The notes under the pieces were generated by a model that did no database searches, was not told where the DNA came from, and worked only from the letters and a program-made list of their open reading frames with translations. A stretch of DNA of 17,878 nucleotides from an uncultured Ruminococcus sp. (GTDB lineage Bacteria > Bacillota > Clostridia > Oscillospirales > Ruminococcaceae), in contig CAMBJF010000030.1 in the NCBI GenBank assembly GCA_945867875.1, positions 1-17,878 of the forward strand, in the 5' to 3' direction. The translations under genes were made by a program, and so were the position numbers. Below, piece after piece: positions 1 to 6,570 of the stretch (position 1 is the first letter of the stretch; the number at the start of each line of letters is the position of its first letter).

Positions 1-13
1 TAATAAATCAAAT

Positions 14-52
14 GCTGCAATCAGATTTTTGCTTTTTCCAAACCAATAATTG
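14..52. promoter_or_regulatory. Putative operator, copy 1 (conserved tripartite block)
   Basis: Seen: GCTGC (14-18), seven variable bases, TTTTTGCTTTTT (26-37), four variable bases, then AACCAATAATTG (41-52). The same three blocks in the same order and orientation occur at 11461-11500, upstream of the CBM22-GH10 xylanase, with exactly the same first spacing and one base more in the second. Inference: a shared binding site for a xylan-responsive regulator. At the xylanase the blocks read away from the gene, so copy 1 best fits a gene transcribed leftward off the window; it could also serve the rightward carboxylesterase operon. AT-richness lowers the significance of the T-rich part. Confidence 0.45.
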
Positions 53-113
53 TGATGAAATGATCAAATCGCAAGAAATGAACATTCATACAGGATAATC
101 CGCACATTTTTAC

Positions 114-142
114 TTGAATACAACAGCCGCATATGGTAGAAT
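114..142 (+). promoter_or_regulatory. Predicted promoter of the carboxylesterase-GH43 operon
   Basis: TTGAAT at 114-119 and TAGAAT at 137-142 are separated by 17 bp and match the sigma-A hexamers at four and five of six positions. A second -10-like TATAAT lies at 151-156 but has no -35 partner at a usual distance. Either would give a leader of about 25-40 nt before the ribosome site at 174-177. The call rests on sequence only. Confidence 0.5.
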
Positions 143-186
143 ATCTGTAATATAATATAGATTATTTTTGTGCGGAGATGATATTT

Positions 187-1722
187 ATGATAAGAATAGC
201 AGATACAGAAAACGGCAAGGTCAGGGGACTGCCCGCTGCTGACCCGAGGGTGACATCATTCAAGGGTATTCCATTTGCTGCACCGCCGATCGGAGAAAAT
301 CGCTGGCGTGCGCCTCAGCCCTGCAAAAACTGGGACGGCATACTTGATGCATATACCTTTGCGCCTATTTCTATGCAGGACATTCCGGGGATTGGCACGG
401 ACATTTACTGCCGTGAATGGCACGTTGACCCCGATATACCTATGAGCGAGGACTGCCTATATCTTAATGTCTGGACAAATGCCAAAAGCACAGATGACAA
501 GCTGCCTGTTCTTGTGTGGTTTTTCGGCGGCGGCTATCAGTGGGGATATACCTCCGAAATGGAGTTTGACGGTGAACGTCTCGCAAGGCAGGGAGTTGTG
601 GTGGTGACGGTAAACTATCGTCTCGGCGCATTCGGATTTCTTGCTCACCCTGAGCTTTCAGCCGCTCAGCCCGACGCTCCCTGCAATTTCGGCAGCCTTG
701 ACCAGCAGGAAGGACTTCGCTGGGTCAAAAGAAATATCGCCTCTTTCGGCGGCGACCCGAATAATATCACCATTGCCGGACAATCCGCAGGGGGCGGAAG
801 TGTTCTTGCTCAGATGGCGTGCAAAGCTAATGAGGGGGATTTCAATAAAGCGGTAATATTCAGCGGAATGTTCCGAAGTCCCTATGAACCTAATCCCTTC
901 TTCATTCCTCGTTCCCTTGAACAGGCAGGAAAGCTTGGCGAAGAATTTTTCAGCTTTATGGGCATTTCTTCACTTGAGGAGGCAAGAAAGCTGGATGCCC
1001 GATTTATCAGAGATAAATATTCCGAGTTCAGAGGCGCAAAAAATGTTATGTTCTGCATTGTACGGGACGGGAAATTCTGCATGGGAGACGCTATGAAGGC
1101 ATTCTATTCGGGAGAACGCATCAGAGTACCCGTTATGGCAGGAAATACGGGAGATGAATTTGTGGATGGCATAAGTGCCGAAAATATTGACGACCTCAGA
1201 AACAAAGCGAAAAAATATTTCGGCAATAATGCGGATAAATTCCTTTCATTTAACGAAGCGGTGAACAAAACTGCTTGCGGATATGCAGCTGTCAGTCACC
1301 CCGAGATAGGCGTAAAATCTGCGTTTATCAGTGAGAGCAGACTTGAATGCCCTCGTGACTGCTATTATTATCGGTTTATGCCCGATATTCCCGGCGATGA
1401 CCACCCCGGAACATTTCATTCGGTTGATCTCTGGTTCTTTTTTGAGACTCTTGCAAAATGCACACGCCCCTATTCCGGCAGGCATTATGACCTTGCAAGA
1501 CAGATGAGCAGCTACTGGATAAACTTCATCAAAACGGGAGATCCCAACGGTATGGACAGCAACGGCGAGCCACTCCCTCATTGGGATAATTATACCGACA
1601 AAAACAGAGCCGAAATGCTCTTTACATCTGACGGCGCAAAGCCCGCCGAAACCGAAAGCGAATTTACATCATTCCTGATAAAAGAAACTATCGGGAGAGA
1701 AAACGGAGGTATCACAAAATGA
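187..1722 (+). CDS. Type B carboxylesterase (para-nitrobenzyl esterase-like)
   Basis: Alpha/beta-hydrolase of the carboxylesterase type B family, which cleaves carboxylic esters; here probably acetyl or hydroxycinnamoyl groups on imported xylan fragments (inference from context). Numbered from the start chosen here (511 aa), I see the family signature SEDCLYLNVW near residue 88, the oxyanion-hole segment FFGGGYQ near 113, nucleophile Ser200 in GQSAGG, acid Glu324 in GNTGDEF and His411 in TFHSVDL, so the triad is complete and the length is normal. There is no signal peptide, so it should be cytoplasmic. I chose ATG 187 over ATG 178 because GGAG (174-177) lies 9 nt before 187 but directly touches 178. 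The stop overlaps the next start by 4 nt (ATGA), indicating translational coupling with the GH43. The substrate cannot be read from sequence. Confidence 0.9.
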   Translation: MIRIADTENGKVRGLPAADPRVTSFKGIPFAAPPIGENRWRAPQPCKNWDGILDAYTFAPISMQDIPGIGTDIYCREWHVDPDIPMSEDCLYLNVWTNAKSTDDKLPVLVWFFGGGYQWGYTSEMEFDGERLARQGVVVVTVNYRLGAFGFLAHPELSAAQPDAPCNFGSLDQQEGLRWVKRNIASFGGDPNNITIAGQSAGGGSVLAQMACKANEGDFNKAVIFSGMFRSPYEPNPFFIPRSLEQAGKLGEEFFSFMGISSLEEARKLDARFIRDKYSEFRGAKNVMFCIVRDGKFCMGDAMKAFYSGERIRVPVMAGNTGDEFVDGISAENIDDLRNKAKKYFGNNADKFLSFNEAVNKTACGYAAVSHPEIGVKSAFISESRLECPRDCYYYRFMPDIPGDDHPGTFHSVDLWFFFETLAKCTRPYSGRHYDLARQMSSYWINFIKTGDPNGMDSNGEPLPHWDNYTDKNRAEMLFTSDGAKPAETESEFTSFLIKETIGRENGGITK

Positions 1723-3119
1723 GTAAAAAACCTGCTTATAATCCTTATCTGCCAAGCTGGGAGTATATTCCCGACGGAGAGCCTTATGTTTTCGGAGACA
1801 GAGTTTATGTCTACGGCTCTCACGATTTTTATAACGGCTATGTTTTCTGTATGGGTGATTATATGTGCTGGTCGGCTCCTGTGGATAATTTGGGAGACTG
1901 GCGGTGCGAGGGTGTTATTTACGGACGCTGCGACGATCCTATGAACAAGGAAGGTAAGATGTGTCTTTATGCCCCCGACGTGACTGTTGGTCCCGACGGA
2001 CGGTACTATCTGTATTATGTTCTTGACAAGGTTCACGTTATGTCTGTTGCAGTATGCGACACACCTGCGGGCAAGTTTGAGTTTTACGGATATGTACATT
2101 ATCCCGACGGAACAAGGCTTGGCGAACGTGAGGGAGACGAGCCCCAATTCGACCCGGGAGTTATCACCGAAGGGGAAAACACATATCTTTACAGCGGCTT
2201 CTGCGGAAAGGGTGACAAGAGCAGAACAGGCTCAAGAGCCGTTATCCTTGACAAGGATATGCTGACCGTTAAGACAGACCCTGTCACCGTTATCCCGGGC
2301 TGCGAATACAGCAGCGGAACTTGCTTTGAGGGACACGCCTTTTTTGAGGCTTCGTCAATACGCAAGGTGAATAACAAATATTATCTCATATATTCCTCCG
2401 AAGTTATGCACGAGCTTTGCTATGCGGTCAGCGACAGTCCTCTTGAGGGCTTTGAATACGGCGGTGTGCTCATCAGCAACACAGATCTGCACATTGACAG
2501 CTACAAGCCTGCCGAGCTTCCGATGGCAGCGGGTGCCAACAATCACGGCAGCATTATAGAGATAAACGATAATTGGTACATTTTCTATCACCGCCACACA
2601 AACGGTACATGGTACAGCAGACAGGGCTGTGCGGAAAGGCTTGAGCTTAATGCTGACGGGTCATTCACTCAGGCTGAAATGACCTCCTGCGGACTGAATG
2701 GCGGTCCTCTTGAGGGCAAGGGCGAATATCCCGCATATCTTGCCTGCAACCTGTTCACCGAAAAGCATTCACTATACATCGGTGAGGAGGGCGCTCCGAA
2801 AATCATGCAGGACGGCAGAGACGGTGACGAGGAAACAGGCTACATCGGCAATATCACAGATGGTGCAACAGCAGGATTCAAATATTTTGACTGCAGAGGT
2901 GTGAGCAGGATATCCGTTACCACGAGGGGCTATGCTCAGGGAAGATATGAAGTAAGGACGAAATGGGACGGAGATATCCTTGGGGAGATATGTGTAGAAT
3001 TTAGCAATATCTGGGAAACAAAGAGTGCTGATATCAGGATTCCCGATGGCGTAAATGCAATTTATCTCACTTTTAGGGGAAGCGGTAATTCTATGTTAAG
3101 ATCCTTTACTCTTGAGTGA
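1719..3119 (+). CDS. GH43 family glycoside hydrolase (xylosidase/arabinofuranosidase type)
   Basis: A 466-aa GH43 five-bladed beta-propeller enzyme, predicted to remove arabinose or xylose from xylan oligosaccharides. Expected catalytic residues are visible: general base Asp19 in IPDGEP, pKa-modulating Asp145 in FDPGV, and general acid Glu210 in FFEASS; His276 in NNHGS fits the conserved propeller-core histidine. The propeller covers roughly residues 8-310; residues about 340-466 look like an appended beta-sandwich, possibly carbohydrate binding. There is no signal peptide, so it is cytoplasmic. It starts 4 nt inside the esterase stop, with GGAGGT at 1705-1710. The N-terminus is nearly the same as that of the convergent GH43 at 3240-4580 (NPYLPxWEYIPDGEP), while the rest has diverged. 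The GH43 subfamily and exact substrate are uncertain. Confidence 0.88.
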   Translation: MSKKPAYNPYLPSWEYIPDGEPYVFGDRVYVYGSHDFYNGYVFCMGDYMCWSAPVDNLGDWRCEGVIYGRCDDPMNKEGKMCLYAPDVTVGPDGRYYLYYVLDKVHVMSVAVCDTPAGKFEFYGYVHYPDGTRLGEREGDEPQFDPGVITEGENTYLYSGFCGKGDKSRTGSRAVILDKDMLTVKTDPVTVIPGCEYSSGTCFEGHAFFEASSIRKVNNKYYLIYSSEVMHELCYAVSDSPLEGFEYGGVLISNTDLHIDSYKPAELPMAAGANNHGSIIEINDNWYIFYHRHTNGTWYSRQGCAERLELNADGSFTQAEMTSCGLNGGPLEGKGEYPAYLACNLFTEKHSLYIGEEGAPKIMQDGRDGDEETGYIGNITDGATAGFKYFDCRGVSRISVTTRGYAQGRYEVRTKWDGDILGEICVEFSNIWETKSADIRIPDGVNAIYLTFRGSGNSMLRSFTLE

Positions 3120-3178
3120 AATGGATCTGTGATCTGATACCCGATCAGTTTATTATCATTATTTTCTTCCATGAATGT

Positions 3179-3211
3179 AAAAAGCCGACACCATGAAGTG
3201 CCGGCTTTTTT
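3179..3211. terminator. Bidirectional intrinsic terminator between convergent GH43 genes
   Basis: Arms 3179-3191 and 3198-3210 form a 13-bp stem with a 6-nt loop, flanked by an A-run and a T-run so that both strands get a U-tract. On the plus strand there is one A-C mismatch (3188/3201); on the minus strand the same position is a G-U wobble, so the hairpin is fully paired in the minus transcript. It lies 60 bp after the plus-strand GH43 stop and about 29 bp past the minus-strand GH43 stop, serving both. Confidence 0.9.
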
Positions 3212-3239
3212 AATTCCGAAAACCGTAAGAAATCTCGGA

Positions 3240-4580
3240 TCATTTCATAAATACAAACTCTATCAGCTCGAACAGACTTCTGTCCTTGAAATAATCTGCT
3301 GTCCAGCCGTGATAATCGGTTGATATCTTAAAATATACCGCATGCCTGCCCGTAACAGCCTTGACAACAGCCTTTACAACTCCGCTGTCATGACCGATAT
3401 CGCAGACGCCTATCTCCTCATCATCGGCAAAAATATGCATATGACAGTTGCAGCCTGTTCCGTTAACTTTAGCTGCAAATTCCATTGTTTTGCTTGAGAA
3501 GTCCTCACCGAAATCATAATATTTGTATCCGATAACATCACCGTCGTGAATGTTCATTATTACCCGTTCAAAGACATTTCTTTCGGTAATGAACGCCCTG
3601 CCCTTCAGTACGCAGGCAATATCCGCAGGAGTTATCTCATATGGGTCTAAGCTGTCCGCAAATCCGAGAGATGTGGCTTCAACAGGGGGGATAGTACCGT
3701 CGGGAAGTATCTCGATCTTCTCCACACAGCCACGTCTTGACATAATTGTGCCATTGGTCATTCTGTGATAGAAAACATACCACTGACCGTTTATGCAGGC
3801 AACAGAGCCGTGGTCGTTGCCGCCGGGATAATCTTCTCCGCTGTCAATGATATATCCCCTGTAGGTGAATGGCCCTGTGGGACTGTCAGAGGTGGCATAT
3901 GCAAGCCTGCTGCAGTGCTTGGGAGAATATATCATATAATATGTGCCGTTTATTTTTCTGGGTGAGCATGCCTCAAAGAAAAGAGAATCCTCTTCGCTGA
4001 AATTGCCTTTTTCGGTAGGCTCACAGGGAATAAAATGCTCTATGCAGGTATTGTCCAGCACTTCGTACATGTTATCACTGTTAAGCTCTGCGAGAAATGA
4101 CCGCAGATATCCGCAGTATAAAAATGTGCGGCCGTCATCGTCCACAAGCACTCCGGGGTCAATAAAGATACCGCCGCAGCAAATCTCATCGGACATCGTA
4201 TATTTATACTTTGACACCAGCGTAAAGGGACCTTCGGGTCTTTCGCTTACGGCAACACAGCCCTTTGAATTTGCAATATATGCGTAAAGATAATATTTTC
4301 CGTCCTTTCCGAGAACGACATCGGGAGCGAAAAGACGGGATTCTGCTGTACCCCAGTCAATGTCGGAAGGGTGATCTCTGTCGGCAGCGGTGTGGAAAAT
4401 ATCGCCGTGACATACCCATTTGGTCGGGTCGGAAACGGGTGCGCTCCAGCACTTTAATACATAATCGCAGAACTCATCTGCGCCCGCAGAGTCATGGGAG
4501 CCGTAAATGTAAATTCTGTCACCGAATACTCTCGGTTCGCCGTCGGGAATGTATTCCCATCTTGGAAGATATGGATTCAT
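3240..4580 (-). CDS. GH43 family glycoside hydrolase, paralogue of the convergent GH43
   Basis: A 446-aa GH43 enzyme without signal peptide, predicted to act in the cytoplasm on arabinose- or xylose-bearing oligosaccharides. The catalytic set is visible: Asp13 in IPDGEP, Asp141 in IDPGVL and Glu203 in FFEACS, with the core histidine in NDHGS near residue 257. A beta-sandwich-like tail follows from about residue 320. Its first 29 residues closely match those of the GH43 at 1719-3119, and both share the order of motifs, so the two are paralogues arranged tail to tail. ATG 4580 is supported by AAAGGA at about 4590-4595. It appears to be a single gene with its own promoter (4753-4782) and a hairpin leader. 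Substrate and subfamily are not determinable by eye. Confidence 0.88.
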   Translation of the reverse strand: MNPYLPRWEYIPDGEPRVFGDRIYIYGSHDSAGADEFCDYVLKCWSAPVSDPTKWVCHGDIFHTAADRDHPSDIDWGTAESRLFAPDVVLGKDGKYYLYAYIANSKGCVAVSERPEGPFTLVSKYKYTMSDEICCGGIFIDPGVLVDDDGRTFLYCGYLRSFLAELNSDNMYEVLDNTCIEHFIPCEPTEKGNFSEEDSLFFEACSPRKINGTYYMIYSPKHCSRLAYATSDSPTGPFTYRGYIIDSGEDYPGGNDHGSVACINGQWYVFYHRMTNGTIMSRRGCVEKIEILPDGTIPPVEATSLGFADSLDPYEITPADIACVLKGRAFITERNVFERVIMNIHDGDVIGYKYYDFGEDFSSKTMEFAAKVNGTGCNCHMHIFADDEEIGVCDIGHDSGVVKAVVKAVTGRHAVYFKISTDYHGWTADYFKDRSLFELIEFVFMK

Positions 4581-4610
4581 GATTTATCGTCCTTTCTGAT
4601 TATTGTTTCT

Positions 4611-4649
4611 TAAAAAACTATCCTCCGCAAGCTGCAGCCTCGGAGGATA
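4611..4649 (-). terminator. Intrinsic terminator hairpin in the GH43 leader (possible attenuator)
   Basis: On the minus strand, arms 4649-4641 and 4627-4619 pair perfectly over 9 bp (ATCCTCCG with CGGAGGAT plus a closing pair); the inner part can extend with a bulge to a TGCA loop, and six Us follow (4617-4612). It could end read-through from the CE1 esterase. However, only about 15 nt separate the U-tract from the Shine-Dalgarno of the GH43, so no promoter fits between them. The GH43 transcript must therefore cross this hairpin, which makes conditional termination plausible. Confidence 0.75.
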
Positions 4650-4752
4650 ATTTTGTTGGAGAGGAAAAAGAAATGAAGTGAACGTTGTTAAATAACAGGG
4701 TAATATCAGATAACAATAAATATCGTTTATTGAAGATGTTTACTGTAATTAT

Positions 4753-4782
4753 ATTATAGCTGATCGAGACAGATATTACCAA
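4753..4782 (-). promoter_or_regulatory. Predicted promoter of the 3240-4580 GH43
   Basis: On the minus strand TTGGTA (4782-4777) and a perfect TATAAT (4758-4753) are 18 bp apart. Transcription would start near 4745, giving a leader of about 165 nt that contains the terminator hairpin at 4611-4649. The rest of the 4650-4830 gap holds AT-rich DNA with small palindromes (AATAAATATCGTTTATT region, and TTGCGCAA near 4811), but no gene. Confidence 0.55.
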
Positions 4783-4830
4783 TCATAAATTGCGTTATGC
4801 AGATATATTATTGCGCAATTCAGCTTTATA

Positions 4831-5832
4831 TCACTTGAAGATTACCTGGAAAAGGTCATACAGATGAGGCTTAACGCTTGTATGGTCATGTCCTGTACCA
4901 TGAAGGACCTTTACAGTATGCTCCACACCATTACCTTCAAGCAGCTTGCAATAGCTTGCGGGAGAATCCGCAACAACACCGTCACTGTCTGAATATGTGA
5001 TATACACAAGTCTGGGCTCGCTGCCCTCGGTAACAGAAAGCTCACTTTCCTCTATCTGTCCCGGGTGCATAGGCGAACCGGGTATCTCAACAAGTCCCGG
5101 TGCAGGGCATACAGCACCAACATATGAAAACAGGTCAGGTCTTGTGAAGCCGATAAACAGCGATTCTCTGCCGCCCATGGAAAAGCCTGTGATAGCTGTA
5201 TTTTCCCTGCCCTTTTTAACGGAATAGTTCTCCTCGATGAAGGGCATAAGGTCGGTGGAAAGATCGTTTATGAAGTTGTCATAGGCAAGGGAATTTTCAA
5301 GGTCCATACCTGTACATCTGGGCATTTCCTTGCTGGTGAAAATGTATGGCAGAACCACTATCATCTCCTCAGCCTTGCCTTCCAAATAAAGCTCGGTAAG
5401 CATACGGGGAATACCTACGATATCTCTTGCCATCCATTCCTCGGTGTCCCAGAAGCCGTGAAGTATGTACAGAACAGGATATTCCTTATCCTCGCTGTAG
5501 TCGGGAGGAAGAAGGATATTCACTCCTGTTTCACGTTCAGCCGTATTTGAATAATAGCTCTTGTATTCAAATGTACCGTAAGGCTCAACAGCTGTTTCAG
5601 CATATTCTGACTCAGCTATGGTCTTTGACGCCCATTCAAAATAGCTTTTTTCGGAAGAAGATGTTTCTGCATTTGTTTCTGCATTTGTTTCTGCAGTTGT
5701 CGCTGCTTCGGTCTCATTGACCTTTGTTTCGGATGAGGCAGAGGTATCGCTCACAACGGCAGACGTACTTCCGCAGGCTGCAAATCCTGCAATTGCCATT
5801 ATCATGGATAAAATGCTTCTTGCTTTTTTCAT
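4831..5832 (-). CDS. CE1-like esterase lipoprotein (acetylxylan or feruloyl esterase candidate)
   Basis: A 333-aa secreted, lipid-anchored alpha/beta-hydrolase of the esterase D / CE1 type. Residues 1-20 are a lipoprotein signal with lipobox FAAC (Cys20). Residues about 30-62 are a Thr/Glu/Ala/Ser-rich linker made partly by a 12-bp tandem repeat. The catalytic domain follows: LYILHGFWD near 121, nucleophile Ser218 in GFSMGG, candidate acid Asp282/284 in TYSDSDG, and His315 in TGHDH. The family includes feruloyl and acetylxylan esterases; the role of removing ester groups from xylan at the cell surface is inferred from that and from context. An upstream in-frame extension to 5964 begins at TTG without a good ribosome site, whereas ATG 5832 follows AAAGGA and opens the signal peptide, so I chose 5832. 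The alternative is an unrelated esterase. Confidence 0.87.
   Translation of the reverse strand: MKKARSILSMIMAIAGFAACGSTSAVVSDTSASSETKVNETEAATTAETNAETNAETSSSEKSYFEWASKTIAESEYAETAVEPYGTFEYKSYYSNTAERETGVNILLPPDYSEDKEYPVLYILHGFWDTEEWMARDIVGIPRMLTELYLEGKAEEMIVVLPYIFTSKEMPRCTGMDLENSLAYDNFINDLSTDLMPFIEENYSVKKGRENTAITGFSMGGRESLFIGFTRPDLFSYVGAVCPAPGLVEIPGSPMHPGQIEESELSVTEGSEPRLVYITYSDSDGVVADSPASYCKLLEGNGVEHTVKVLHGTGHDHTSVKPHLYDLFQVIFK
5663..5698 (-). repeat. 12-bp tandem repeat (3 copies) in the lipoprotein linker
   Basis: The unit GTTTCTGCATTT (plus strand) occurs at 5663-5674 and 5675-5686, with a third copy at 5687-5698 differing by one base. In the minus-strand gene it encodes repeats of Asn/Thr-Ala-Glu-Thr in the linker between lipid anchor and esterase domain. 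Such a repeat can vary the linker length by slippage without shifting frame. Confidence 0.8.
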
Positions 5833-5937
5833 ATTATTTTTTCCTTTTTTAAGGTGGATATTTATTATAGGTTTATTGGCAGCAATGCCGATTCGGATAA
5901 TCCCACCGAGATAAGCAGACGCCGCTCCTAAAAAGGA

Positions 5938-5978
5938 ATGAGCACATATCATTTTGGAGCACAATGATATGTGTTCAT
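5938..5978 (-). terminator. Strong palindrome, terminator-like or operator
   Basis: Arms 5938-5953 and 5963-5978 are a 16-bp inverted repeat with a 9-nt spacer and one mismatched position, which is G-U on the plus strand. Reading on the minus strand, CCTTTTTAGG follows a base or so after the stem, so it could stop transcripts coming from the 6571-8058 GH43. The T-run is short and interrupted, so an operator role for the CE1 gene promoter, or the end of the neighbouring repeat island, is also possible. Confidence 0.45.
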
Positions 5979-6018
5979 ATGATCTGAAGATTCACCGATG
6001 AGTTATCTGCACATGGCT

Positions 6019-6200
6019 GCCGACGAAGGATCTTTGCAGCGGGACAAGCAGATAATTCATGAGGTCATTGGCATTTCAATATCATTATATCAACATTATA
6101 TATCATTTTCCTGAATACAGACTTAATTTTTGAATATTATTGATCCCCCAATTAACTATTGAATTTTCTGCTTGCCCCGCTGCCGAAATACATCGTCAGA
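6019..6200. repeat. Imperfect 53-bp inverted repeat pair (MITE-like or gene-fragment remnants)
   Basis: Arm 6019-6071 and the reverse complement of 6148-6200 align without gaps at 40 of 53 positions, with a near-identical core GCAGCGGGRCAAGCAG. The spacer is 76 bp. In matching frames the arms read QRDKQIIHEVIG and RQRGKQKIQ-stop-LIG, so they could be two inverted fragments of one old coding sequence instead of transposon ends. No target-site duplication is obvious. Confidence 0.6.
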
Positions 6201-6536
6201 AAGCCTTGAAATATCCGCATATTCCTGCGGCTTTCTTCCTAGTCTTTCGACAGCGGTTCTTCGCATAAATTTTCATCAGTTAATTGGTAGAGCAATAGTT
6301 CAGATCACAGAAGCCAAAATTATCATTTCCCATGATCCTTTAGTATTATCGGAAAAGAGACCTGTCCTCACAGGAAATGCGAGCGGATATGTAAATGATA
6401 TTACCGACAAGCGATTACACCACGAAATATATATGTCCGATGCAAGAAAGGTTGTTCCCGAAAAATGGAAAACAGTCATCAGACACCCGATAAGGAAATT
6501 GTAATACCTATCCATAATCGTTCTATAGACAAAACC

Positions 6537-6558
6537 GACAGATGACGGACAGATGACG
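6537..6558. repeat. Perfect 11-bp tandem duplication
   Basis: GACAGATGACG occurs twice in direct succession (6537-6547 and 6548-6558), just past the stop of the GH43 at 6571. It looks like a local slippage duplication; no function is evident. Confidence 0.7.
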
Positions 6559-6570
6559 AATGTGATAATT

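Larger units (their letters stand above)
5833..6570. other. Gene-poor 738-bp region with nested inverted repeats
   Basis: I find no convincing gene here. It holds, from left to right: a TATAAT-like box for the CE1 gene (minus strand, around 5865-5870), the palindrome at 5938-5978, a pair of inverted 53-bp repeats (6019-6071 and 6148-6200), a further inverted copy of CCAATTAACT (6148-6157 and 6278-6287), and an 11-bp tandem duplication at 6537-6558. A plus-strand open frame at 6172-6504 has no ribosome site and no recognisable motif. The region resembles a decayed insertion or remnants of old genes rather than a simple promoter. Confidence 0.6.

Noticed and set aside
1590..2147. 185-codon minus-strand open frame
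   Set aside because: It lies antisense across the end of the carboxylesterase and the start of the GH43, both of which have full catalytic motifs. It is a shadow of their coding bias.
4770..4800. Possible third tripartite operator near the 4753-4782 promoter (ACCAAT and AATTGCG)
   Set aside because: The two parts are separated by four extra bases and the TTTTTGCTTTTT and GCTGC blocks are missing.
5833..5964. 44-residue N-terminal extension of the CE1 esterase from an in-frame TTG
   Set aside because: It would place residues ahead of the lipoprotein signal and cross the palindrome; ATG 5832 has a good ribosome site.
5998..6114. 38-codon plus-strand open frame starting MSYLHMAADEG
   Set aside because: No Shine-Dalgarno sequence is evident and the conserved part is only the inverted-repeat arm.
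6270..6310. tRNA-like stretch (AGTTAATTGGTAGAGCA resembles a D-arm)
   Set aside because: The GAGC does not pair with a GCTC on the other side, and no anticodon or T-arm follows at the right distance. The AGTTAATTGG part is explained by the local inverted repeats.
6172..6504. Open frame on the plus strand, 110 codons
   Set aside because: It has no ribosome site, covers an arm of the inverted repeat and shows no motif. It may hold remnants of an old gene but I cannot support a CDS.
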